Shown: positions 45,095 through 56,179 of the stretch, piece after piece | Numbering within the stretch: the stretch's first letter is position 1 | How the letters are laid out: every line of letters begins with the position of its first letter | Translations under genes and position numbers: made by a program | Origin: Gentiana macrophylla | Taxonomy: Eukaryota > Streptophyta > Magnoliopsida > Gentianales > Gentianaceae | DNA: 64,000 nt | Assembly (NCBI GenBank): GCA_026214975.1 | Contig: JAOBSW010000798.1 | Span: 91,271 to 155,270 of the forward strand | Direction: 5' to 3' | Notes under the pieces: model-generated | Told to the model about the DNA's origin: nothing | Databases searched by the model: none | Seen by the model: only the letters and a program-made list of their open reading frames with translations

Positions 45095-46802
45095 GTTTGA
45101 AAAGTGAAGGGAGGAAAATGATGGAACATTATGATGTCCTGGAGCAAATTGGGAAAGGAGCATTTGGTTCTGCTCTTCTAGTGAGGCATAAACATGAAAA
45201 GAAGAAGTACGTATTTCAAAATGTGAAATTGTAGTTTGTCTCTGAGATGTAATATTACTATTGGTTATCTGGTAACATTTTCATTTTGTTGTCACTGATA
45301 TTTTCTGTTGTGGTTTCCTCTCTGCTTGATTTCTGATTATGTCAATGGAACTGTCACTTATACCAGTTCCCTTAGATCTTGTTAGTTCCTACTAATTGTA
45401 AATAGTACTCATCTCTGAAATTAAGCTGAATATCTTTAATTAATCGTAGCTGATGCGTGTATTATTTCATCTTTAGAAGATTTCACCTTTAGAACCAACT
45501 GGCTGATCAGACTCTTGTATATTGCAGATGGATCTAATATCTAATATGAAAAATCCTTTTATTGTGGAGTACAAAGATTCCTGGGTGGAGAAGGTGACTA
45601 TAACTTTCCTTTTAAAGAATGATTGTTGCTTGATTGTTTTTTTCACAGCTACAAGGCCATTATTTTGTCTTTTTTCCTGTTTGTCTTTTTCCATTGTTGG
45701 TTTTGCTTTTACTGTTTTTAACATATATTGAATTCTCTGGCCAAGAATTGCATTCATGAGTCTATAGAGCAGTATTTGCTAAATAATTCAAGCTCTTAAT
45801 TCTTTCAAACTTGAGACTTCTCAGAAAAAACTGCTTCTTATTATTCGTAAGATTCTCACATGGTAAATGGCCTTATTATACTATCAAATGTTTTGAGGAC
45901 CAATATTAACAGGATCTGCATTTTTTATTCCATGGCAAAAAAAAAACATGGATGTGTTCTTTTCAAGCACTAATGACAGATTATTCCATTATAAAATCTC
46001 GACTATTTCATAATAAAATGTATCGCATAGTGCAATGGTCTGAAATTGCCAGTGTCTCACATTAGTTTTGTTCTCTAGAAGGTGGCTTGTCGGTTGTCCT
46101 GACTTGCTTCTTTGTGAATCAGGAGTTGGATCATATATTAAGGATATAATAAAAAGATTAACATCAAAAGCTTTGTTATAAGTTGGAGTTGGATACTTCT
46201 TTTAGCGAAACAAAGACCTGTTCATCGGTTTTTGTCTAAAGACTATTTGACTAAGTCGTAAAATGAAGCCTGCCAATTCTAAAGTAGTGATAAACCGCCA
46301 CCTTCAGGATTCATGGAGGTTTCCAATGTAGAGGGAAAAAACTTCAAATAAACAAGATAGTTTATTTTTTATTTTTATACTAGCTAATACATATATATTT
46401 ATGTGGTGCAAATTCTAATAGTTCCTTTTTATTACTTTAGATGAAGTTTGTTTGTAAGGTAATATGAAGGGGTGTGTGTGTGGAAAAGCAAGAGAACAAT
46501 GTTAAAAAAAATGCTCAAGTATGCGTAAGAACTGAAATGACACCTTCCGTGTTTTGTTTGCAGGGTTGTTATGTTTGCATCGTCATTGGTTATTGTGAAG
46601 GTGGTGACATGTAAGTAGGGGTGTACAACGAAATTGGAAAATCAGTCTTGACCGATCGAACCGGATTAAATAGGACCGAAAAATGATGAACCATGGTTTT
46701 CCAATCGTTTTTTTTTTGAAGAAAAACCGAACGAAATCCAATTCGCTTTTTGGTTTTATCCCTAAAACGGTATGGCCGAACCAAAACGAGTTATACTTCA
46801 TT

Positions 46803-46879
<77 letters not shown>

Positions 46880-47494
46880 AATTTGTTATTGCTACTTCCT
46901 CTACTATAAAAACCCCCACACACAACCCTAAAAATCTAAACCTTATACTTCGCTGCTTTCTACCTAAACCTAAACCTAAATTGCTTAAATTACCACGATA
47001 ACCGCCATTTGAGCTCACCATTTGTTTTGCTTCTTTCTAATATTCTTCATCCTTTGATCGTGAAAAGGTGAAAGAACCTCAAATTATCGTTACAACGACC
47101 ACGTTGGCTTATGGTGCCAATAATGGTGTTTGTCTCATTTTAGAAGAAAAAAATCAAAATTTTATAGTAAATAAAATATAGTCTGGAAACCGAAATCGAA
47201 TCCGAACCAGGATTGTATTGGTTGATCCAATTCGAGAAAAATGACCAATTCGATTCGATTCAGAAAATATCAAAACCGTGAATTACAATTCGATTCGAGA
47301 AAATCGTAAAAAAACAAGCCTTTGGTATATGACACCCCTACATGTAAGTAGTCCTTTGGGAGCTTTGCCTTCTGAAAGACTCTTTAAATAGTAAATACTT
47401 CAGTTTGCGTAATATTTCCTTCCTTTTGTGCCATTATTTTTCTTGCAGGGCAGAAGCTATAAAGAGAGCCAATGGAATACACTTTACCGAAGAG
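45095..47494 (+). pseudogene. NEK kinase, 5' exons again (copy III)
   Basis: Exons 45095-45206 (ATG 45121, [16 protein letters not shown]), 45528-45593 (NMKNPFIVEYKD, in frame), 46564-46610 (CYVCIVIGYCEGGD) and 47449-47494. Exons and introns are close to identical to 34975-36400 of copy I. The exon with the ATP-binding Lys (35247-35313 in copy I) is deleted with its flanks, the HRD exon is absent, and nothing NEK-like follows 47600. The fourth intron holds a 725-bp hAT MITE. Confidence 0.88.
46616..47340. mobile_element. hAT-type MITE in a NEK intron
   Basis: Perfect terminal repeats TAGGGGTGT...ACACCCCTA and an 8-bp duplication CATGTAAG (46608-46615 and 47341-47348). It contains a TA microsatellite (about 46811-46875). 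The duplicated target contains the exon's own splice donor. Confidence 0.85.
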
Positions 47495-49424
47495 GTTTTC
47501 ATTCTTTAAACATTTAGAGGATCTAAATTTGATTTCAGACTGTTGATGTTTGTAGTACGTGTGAGTTCTGTTGATTAGGTAATAACACATAGGGTCGAAC
47601 AAATATTTTTTTTGGAAAATTAGGGATAAGGACACAATCTGGAATATTTTTAAGTAACCGGACAGCTACATATTTTTTACTAGTGGATATAACCGTGCAA
47701 GGCACGGTTCATGCCCATTCCAGTACCACAGTTGTACTGTGCTTGTATTTCGTTATCATTTATGGTTTGAGAGAAGAGCTAAACCGACTATTTGTGTAAG
47801 CAGTATGTAAATAATGGATACTTCAGACAGTATACTTCATACTCTATAATAAACAAGTTGCCAAAATACATGTATAAAAACTAATATTTTTGAACAACAA
47901 TGAATATGGATAACAAGGGGTAATACCAGGTTATCTGTTCAATAGAAGAGATCAGCAAACCAGTAGCAAACAACTATGATTCCCCTAAAAAACCACTTAA
48001 ATCTGTACTACTAAAATGGATTAGCACAGAAAGATAAAATGAAGACATAACCTAAATTTGTACAATCAAACAACACAATTGCATTATATTCTTGAATCAC
48101 TGTGGCAGTGTAAAGCTTAACGATTGCGTATCTCTATACAACTACTCCTTGTAAGAACATGGAAAATACAGAAGCATCAGCCACTCCTTGTAAGAACGTG
48201 GAAAATAATTACTTGTTAAGATTCCATGGGTTTCAACTACATTAAAGAAAATTTTAACTTTACCTTTGAAGGATTTGGACCTATTCCAGAATCAGTATCT
48301 ACAACAGCAAGCACATACATATAAACAACCAAGAACAAACAAACCACGAGTAAACAATAAATGAAGCATAAAGCAAGCAACAATTTAATCACGCTGTCAA
48401 ACAACACAGATACAGATCCCTCGACTTTACAATCAACAATGGCGAAAAAGCTAACATTAACCTATGAAGCACTTTACACGAGCGCTGCATCAAATCTGAC
48501 CCCTACTGTCCCTTCTCATTTTGAGCTCCATAAAAGGAAGCCATGCCTTAATTAGAAGAAATAATGATATTAGAAGCATAATTATTTTTCCAAAATACAC
48601 GGCTATACGAACTTGCGAGATTATGCATTATGTTGGACACATTGGACAATTTAAGAAAAAAACATTACACCATACGATCATGTACTGCATTAATTTATTA
48701 TTCAATACCGGTTGATTGTCGTATCAAACATGGTAGGTCGATATTCAAAGATTTCACAATCCAAAAGGCATTCTGGAGTTAAGTTGGACTATTAGTCGGA
48801 AGAACTCAAACATTGTCTCAAGATTAATTATAATCGCCCACAAAACATCACCTGAGTTTCTTTTTCCCAAACTAACATTACATAAAACATAATCCAACAA
48901 CAAAAATTAGTGAAAGGACATTTTCCAAATGTCTTTTGTGGGAAAAATATCAAACACCTACATAAAGGATATAGAAAGCTTACCCATATACCATAATTGG
49001 TATGAGATCACTACCAGATTTGGCGACAATAGGAGCAAAGCACTCCTGCCATAAGGAATTAAGCATAATATAATCACCTTAATTCTAGCACCAACTGCCA
49101 ACTAATACATATTTGATATTCAAAACAACATTTAATCTTAGGACACACTTCATTTTATGTCAATTTACATATGAAATAGTCAGGAGACAAGAAAAGCTAG
49201 AAGCCATAAAAAAATGAAACCCCCACCAGTGTACAGGACGGAAAAGACAAATGGATGGTGATGCAGGAAATGTAATTACCCAATAGTCTCTTATTATTGT
49301 TTTGATTTAGTGGACATCAATGAGGGCTTTTTAAGTGTAGGCTTTGCCTGAATATGCTTTAGCTCTTGTTCTCCTATTTTGTTTTGTAGTCTCCCTACAT
49401 CAGATGGCCAATATACCAAAGAAA
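47495..49424. other. AT-rich DNA, possible Helitron 3' end
   Basis: No gene is seen. On the minus strand, an AACCGTGC/GCACGGTT hairpin (about 47691-47709) is followed seven bases later by CTAG at 47683-47680 with T next to it. This is the layout of a Helitron 3' terminus. The sequence just left (47615-47678) resembles 52505-52582, so a repeat family is present here. Confidence 0.4.
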
Positions 49425-49816
49425 GAATTTACCCGGAAAATAGCTGCAGCTCTGGAAAGTAAAGGCAGAGCTCTGTAATATCAACTTTTACCATTTAATA
49501 CGCGACACTGAAAATCATTTGGAGCCATACCACTGAGACCTTTCTCTTCATGCTTTTTATATAATTGGGATGCCACGGAATCAGGGAGTACCTCTGTTCC
49601 ATTCAAAATAAGATTTTGAAGGGCTGCATATATCATGTGGAACTCATTGCAACATAACCATTTATCATGGTGAAGTTCCTGCATTAACACAACATAAATC
49701 AACAAATAAACCATTAAAAAAAAGAAAAAAAGATGACACTACAGAGGTATCCAAGACTTACTTTAAGATCACACCACCCACTTGATCTTAAGCAGCATAC
49801 ATGATATCCTCTCACA
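49425..49816 (-). pseudogene. PHD-finger/GNAT protein fragment (IDM1-like)
   Basis: Exon 49816-49762 reads as the end of a PHD finger (CER, then YHVCCL after a 2-base loss, to WCDLK). Splice donor GTAAGT and acceptor ATGCAG lead to exon 49678-49481: ELHHDKWLCCNEF, LQNLILNGTEVLPDS and KKHEEKGL. After a TGA at 49481 the homology resumes as LPLLSRAAAIFR (to about 49425). This is the order in plant PHD-finger acetyltransferase-type proteins such as IDM1, where the GNAT domain follows. The acetyltransferase part and everything before the PHD end are missing. Confidence 0.65.
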
Positions 49817-50506
49817 CTGCATGAATATACGCAGTACTCAATTGTGAATAATTTTTAAAAAAGAAAGAACACAGAGATGATAAGTGATGACAATAGCATG
49901 TGAAATGAGCAATCAGTACACTCAACTGCAATGCCTTATCAGAAGCACGCATATTGACAAGTACACATGATTAAGTGCACTGTAGCATATTTGTTTTGAA
50001 AACTAATTGGCCTAAGCAACCAAGCATGAAAGCCAAATGGGGGCAACATATTCTGTTAGCAAACGAATCAAACGAAAAGCTAAGTAGCAAACCAAATAAA
50101 ACATCTAACTCTATTACAACCTTAAGTGTCAGAGAGGGAAACAGATTATTGGGGTGCAAACCCTAAATTTCATTACAATTGTAACACGAAGAACCACAGT
50201 ACCAGACTGTAACACACGTATCCCACCATTATGAACACAAAAACCCAATTTCTTCTGGAAGATTTAGCCTACTTATGTAAAGCAAATAAAACGAAAAAAT
50301 ATAATCAAAGAAGGTTGTTTTAAGAGCAAACCTGCAGCAGAGCAATTGTCTATTTCCCGTTGATTTTTCTGGCTGCAACAAGCCTAAATCGGGGACAGTG
50401 GACACCGATAAACAAATGGAAATTATAAATTCAGATCAACAACACCATGAATCTTTAGATCTGAAGGTGTATAAAAAAAGCTAAAAAAAAAAAGTGGAGA
50501 GAATAC

Positions 50507-50826
50507 CTTGATAAAGCTGTAGAGTGAAAACAAATGGAGCTGATATTTTTTCTTATAGAACCAGTAGAAGCAGGGGGTACGTGGATGGATTCAACAGTGA
50601 ATTTAGCAATGATTTTGATCTGCTCATAGGCAGTCGTAGCCAGGCTTCGTGGCTCTTTTCCATGTTGCTGGAGAGGAGATTTTGTCAAGGCTGATAAGAA
50701 AGGTGGGTCAATCAGCCGGATTTCAGGTGGTAACATGTGTGCAGTGATAGCCGGAAGGGGTGGTGGTGGAAGGGAGAACGGTGGGGGTGGGGTGGGTGGG
50801 ATGAATACATTGCTTTGAATGAACAC
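50507..50826 (-). CDS. Unknown Pro-rich first exon
   Basis: ATG at 50826 opens 106 codons to a plausible donor (AAG|GTATTC at 50507/50506). The first 30 residues are Pro/Phe-rich, followed by a Ser/Lys-rich stretch without a recognised domain. A possible second exon starts near 50390 but meets a stop after about 12 codons. It could be a captured 5' exon or chance; there is no family assignment. Confidence 0.25.
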
Positions 50827-52610
50827 CGTAAAACGTTTGACGTATCTAAGTCTACCCCCAATATCACCCCACTAACCCTCTAACACTTTTCCCAATAAAG
50901 TTTGTTCAACTTTTGGCTTTTCTCCTTTCTATAAAAAAAACTTTGTATATATCATGTGTGCACATGACATATTTTATAAAGTGTTGTTGTATAATATCAG
51001 TGTCACTCACAGAATCAGGCCTATAAGCAAAAAAAAATTTAAGACTCATTCTGTGAAAAAAATAATATATCACAAATATTTTTGAGTATACTATGTTCAT
51101 AAAGGTTATAAAAAATGTAACATAATTTAATTAGACTTTCTTTCACTGATTTCGGCTATAAATTCGGCTCTTGTCGTTTTTTAACTTGTGTAAATAATAA
51201 AAATTGACCTAAAATACACTTTTATTACATTTAAAACGGGTGCTAAAATTACGGGTTTCGGCGTTCAAGCGCCATGGCGCTTGTATTAGCTCTTCTGAGG
51301 GACTACTACTGTATAATATAATATATTGTATTGTAAACATGACATATTTTATTGTGTCTATGTTCTATAATCCACCAAACACAATTTCACGTCAAATTTT
51401 CCGAGTTTCGTATACAATTAAAATACACACACAAACGTATCATATAGAGGAGATAAGATAGGAATATATATGTGATATAGGAAAGTGTAGGGGAAAAAAA
51501 TCAAAAAAATGTGATATAGGGAAAAAAAAATCAAAAAATGGGGTGTCAAGCGTCCTGCCCACAATTGTCCCCCCCCGAACACAACGGAAAAGGTAGATTG
51601 GACCTAAAAACCTTTCTACCACGAAACATCATCGTTAAAAGAACGGGGATATTAAGTGAGCAGACGGTTTAAGAGAGATAGGTAAAATCATCTAATTAAT
51701 ATCGTAAGGAAACATACACCGGGAATCGGAAAAAGTCAAAACCACGGAAAAAATAAAAAAACAAAAAAAAAACGTAAGAAGCATAAAGGATCCCGGAGAA
51801 GAAGGCGTAATACAAACGATATTAGATTATGTAAAAAAACTGCGAAGAAAGAAAAGAAAACACAAAAATATACAATTACAAAAAAATAACACAACACAAT
51901 ACCAAAAATAAAATAAAAGGTCTTGGCGTGTACACACCCACTATAGTCCCATATCGTGAAGGAACGCATACACGGGAATCGAAAAAATTCAAATCCAAGG
52001 CAATAAAATAAAAGATAAAAAAACGTAAGAAGCATAAAGGATTCCGGAGAAGAAAGCGTAATACAAACGATATTAGATTACGTAAAAAAACTACGGAAAA
52101 AGAAAAGGAAACACAAAAATATACAACAACGAAAAACACAACACAATACAAAAAAAAATTTAAAAGGTGTCACGTGTCAACCCCACAATACCCCCCTTGT
52201 CTTTGCATTAAGTATTAGGAAAAATCGATGACTCTCCAAAAAACCGACATAGACACAAAATAAAAAAATATATGTACGCAAAAAAGGAAAAAAAAAATTT
52301 ACACATGCAACCGTATCATAGAGAGGAGATAAGATAGGAATATATATGTGATATAGGAAAGGGAAGGAAAAAAAAAATCAAAAAATGTGATATAGGGGAA
52401 AAAAAAAATCCTTCCAGCCAATAGGGGGGCGACACGTGGCAGCTCCACAAAATCCCCCCTTCTCTTTGTATTAAGTAGAAGGGATAGGGAGAAGGACAAC
52501 TGCATAATTTTTATTGAAAAATTAGGGATAAAGACACAATCCGAAATATTTTTAAGTAAATATGCTTGTAATACATATTTTTGATAGGTAGAAGGCTGAC
52601 ACTGCATAAT
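50827..52610. other. Noncoding DNA with direct repeats and an 18-bp palindrome
   Basis: A perfect palindrome CAAGCGCCATGGCGCTTG lies at 51266-51283. A block starting GGAGATAAGATAGGAATATA occurs at about 51449 and 52325. A block of about 130 bases (51770-51900) recurs at 52027-52150. A CACGTGGCAGC/CCCCC-rich string near 52430 and TTTGTATTAAGTAGAAGGG near 52475 look like terminal sequences of a Helitron or similar element. Open frames here are by-products of A-rich DNA. Confidence 0.45.
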
Positions 52611-53150
52611 TTTTATAGCGAGAAGAACAAACAAGTGAATTCAGAAAATCGGTGAATCTCTCAGGTGAATCCCGAAATCATTGAATTTCGACATTTGAAT
52701 CCCGAAAATCGATGACTTTCGACAACGAATTTTGAAAATTAGTGAATTTCGACATTGAATTTCGGCGATGAATTTAAGCAAATGAATTTCGACGATGGAT
52801 AAATAGTTTTGTCTTTTTGCAAAATTTCAAAAGCGTCATTCTACTCAATTGATGAAATATTTATGTCAATCTCTCTCATTCTCCCTAAGTTTTATAGCGA
52901 GAAGGACAAACAGTGAATCCCGAAAATCAGTGAATCTCTATAGTGAATCCCGAAATCAGTGAATTTCGACAGTGAATCCCGAAAATCAGTGACTTTCGAC
53001 AATGAATTTTGAAAATTAGTGAATTTCGAACAAAAGTGAATTTCGACAGTGGATAAATAGTTTTGTCCTTTATGCAAAAGTTTCAAAAGACTGTCCTTCT
53101 ACTAAATTGATGAAATATTTCTGTCATTCTCCCTCATTCCCCCATTTTTT
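52611..53150. repeat. Two-level tandem repeat with GTGAATTTCGACA units
   Basis: A unit of about 280 bases starting TTTTATAGCGAGAAG occurs at 52611 and 52890. Inside each, 19-22-base motifs related to GTGAATCCCGAAAATCAGTG and GAATTTCGACA repeat about six times. Confidence 0.8.
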
Positions 53151-53995
53151 TTGTTCTTGTTGTTGTTGTATAATAGCAACAAATAGGGACAAAAGATGTA
53201 CAACTTTAGATATTGCACTGATTTTTGTAATATGGCAAGTAATATATCTAAAACATAAAGTGCTAAAATAACAGATATAACGAAACAATTTGCTCGAAAA
53301 GCAAATTAAGAAATGCGAATCTTGAATCATACCGGGATTGGAATCGTTCGGTGAGGCGAACGAATTAGGCGTAGTCGAAGTTGTTGACGACGACGATGTT
53401 TTGTCAAGATTTACACAATCAGATCCCAAAGAACCTTTTCATCACAAATATAAGTAAAAATACATAAAATTCAACCTCAATAATCTTTAAAAAATCGATA
53501 CTAATTACAACTTAAAATATCTATAACTCGGGTTTTAATATATAATAATTCTTACATTGGCCAAAGCAAGGATAAGCTGGAAAATCAAGAAGATTAGAGT
53601 AACCAGGATTGCATTGACATGTATGTGTATATGTTGAATTTTTTGTGCATGTTCCTTCTCCACGATACATCCAATAGCATGCTGTAAATCATATATGAAG
53701 CAAAATTAAATGTTTAATTTTCAGATTATGAGCCAAATGAACTTGTTAAAATGACATATAATTATGGTTATGTAAAATTAAGGGATTAATTACGGTCGAA
53801 AAACGATAGATTCGACGGAACAGCTGGAGCTGGAGACGGAGCCGGCATGCAAGAATAGTCGAGAGAACCTACAAATTAAGAGAGGCAAGGGAAAACGACA
53901 CTTTCAATTCACAAGTACTCCAGAAACATAGCTATCATTTACAACAATTGATCGACCAGTGGGTCCCACCGACCTTCGTTTGTCTTTGTGTCAAA

Positions 53996-54230
53996 CAGGG
54001 GCGGAACCACATAGGCAAGGGTGGGGTCTATGGACCCATTCCAATTTTCGTGCGAATTTACTAATATACTCCTTTAATAATGTTAGAAACTGTGTGTATA
54101 TTATTTCAGACATTCTTTAATGCAATTGTCCATTTATTTCAAATTGTTAGAAGTTTTATAACTTCAGAGTTATATCTATGAAGATGTATGTATGTATAAT
54201 TATAAACTATTGTTTTCGAGCCCGGATGGA
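53996..54230 (+). mobile_element. hAT-like MITE fragment
   Basis: It starts CAGGGGCGGAACCACATAGG and continues with text related to the MITE at 59453-59721 (TATTATTT..., ATTTCAAATTGTTAGAAG). The right terminus is not evident, so it looks truncated. Confidence 0.5.
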
Positions 54231-54492
54231 AAGTGATATATTCATAACTCCACAAACACAACTATATATCATCTACGACCTTTGGTAAACTTGTTTGTTC
54301 CACTGACTCGATCATGATTGTAAACGATGATCGAGTCAAAGTTGCATATCTAAAGCTATACAACTTTCATTTTCGAGCCCAGATGGCCGTAACAACCGAT
54401 TTCACAAGCCCAGCTGAAAAATGATACATTCACAACTCCAGAAACACAACTATCATTTAGACATGCATTTGATCAACTAGTGTGTGTATATA

Positions 54493-55150
54493 TATCATTA
54501 ACTATATTAAAAGAGCCAATGTGCTTCCCCTCAAAAGTGTTTCCCCCTCGGGTGTTTCCCCTAAAAAAAAGTTTCTCCATAGTTTATTTCGGTAAACATA
54601 ATATTAATTAAGTAATTTAAAGGATATATATAAATTTGTAATGCCATTAATTATCAAACAACCTAAAAGTATAAAAATAAAAATACTAGAAAACACGTTA
54701 AGGGCCTGAATCCATATTCATACATTTTTTTAAGTTCTATCATTATCCGATATAGTGTGTATAGCTTTGACGCATCACTATTTATCTTAATTAAATATAG
54801 TTTCATCTATAAAGTAGTTTATATAGACAAAAATAAAAATATTACATTACAACCAATAAAATAATTTTAAAAAAAATTTATACATACCGTCAACAAAATA
54901 ATAATAAATATTTAATATTAAATAATAATTAAATAGTATATATAGTTTATGAATCAAGATTTATCTTATAAATATAATTACATCTGTAAATAATTTATAT
55001 AGACAAAAATAGAAATATTACAATATGGACAACAAAATAATAATAAAATATTATAAATGCCGCCAACAATATAACAATAAAATACTATATTTATAGTAAA
55101 TTGATTTTATGAGGTGTTTCCTCATATTAAATTTTAGTTTAATTAATTTA
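54493..55150 (+). other. Possible Helitron 5' end and AT-rich DNA
   Basis: TCATTAACTATATTAAAAG at 54493 is close to the recalled 5' start of plant Helitrons (TC then CTATATTAAAAG). No matching 3' hairpin/CTRR was found downstream. The remainder is AT-rich noncoding sequence with repeated AACAAAATAATAATAAA-like strings. Confidence 0.35.
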
Positions 55151-55559
55151 GTTGATCAACTACGCAATTTTGTTTTCATACAATCAATACAACTACTTTT
55201 GGAGATGCCGGCGATTCTCTTGACAGATATTCATAACATAGTACTTCTGCATAAATAACTGCAAAGTACGAAGCACATTTGCATGAACAAGCACTGCAAA
55301 CATCTATAAGGCACTTGAAATTGCATACATGATGGACCTTAACGGAAAACTTCATTCTCGAAATTCAAACACGCAAGTGCTATGTCATACTTTTATCCTT
55401 ATAACTATTATTTTAATCCATAAAACAATTGACGTGGAAGGACTTAAGCTCATTGATTGATTCTTGATATTGTCACTCTTCCATAGATACCTAAATTAAC
55501 TCGAGGTAATGTTCGTCTGAAAGAATGCTTGAGCATGACGTGCTTCGTATGTAGGCTTA

Positions 55560-55930
55560 CCAAGCATTAGCCGAAATTATGCATCGTATGGTTCGTTCGG
55601 TTGCAATGGGAGCATATTTGACCGCCTCCCATGCAGCCACCACCACGGTTGCTTCCTCTTGCCACCACGAGAAGCTCTACCACTTCTGTTGTCCTTCCTA
55701 TTTGAAGGCACAAACATAGCTTCTTCTTTTTTCACCTCTTTCATCCATTAACATCATATCATATTGTAGAACATGATTCTCTAAAGCCTAAAGAATACCT
55801 CAGGGGTTGTAAGCAACTTGGTGCCCCCAAGCAATTGATCCCAAACCGGATTGTATTCAAGTTCCAATACAACCAAGAACCAAAAGACATCTATATCATT
55901 CCGTTGTTTTCCATGACTGCCACATCAACT
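55560..55930 (-). pseudogene. copia gag relic
   Basis: On the minus strand, NPVWDQLLGGTKLLTTPEVF is followed by AMFVPSNRK and a CCHC-like CSHCNRTNHT string, then a GKPT motif, the order of a copia gag. Frames differ between pieces and stops are present. Nothing else of this element is recognised. Confidence 0.55.
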
Positions 55931-56179
55931 GACAATGGCATGTATATATTTCTCTCCAACTAAATATTATTTGCATGGTAGAATTTATTTACTAAACACG
56001 CACTTTGTTCCATAGTAAAATATTGTTTGCATACATCATATACTATGGTTAAATTTTTAGAAGATGTTTTAGCCTTACCCACATACGGTTTACCGTTTAC
56101 AAATAGAGTAAAGTGGTGCTTATGTTGATTTCAATGATGTTTAGCATCAATGGCATTGTCCTTGCATCGTCCTACTTTC

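Noticed and set aside
46683..46931. Ile-Tyr repeat ORF
   Set aside because: Product of the TA microsatellite inside the hAT MITE.
51736..52151. Phe/Val-rich minus-strand ORFs that look membrane-like
   Set aside because: They arise from A-rich tandem repeats and have no splice or family support.
53124..53330. Continuation of the EGF-like fourth exon as an open frame
   Set aside because: A GT donor at 53332 fits the gene better; the sequence beyond reads as intron and repeat DNA.
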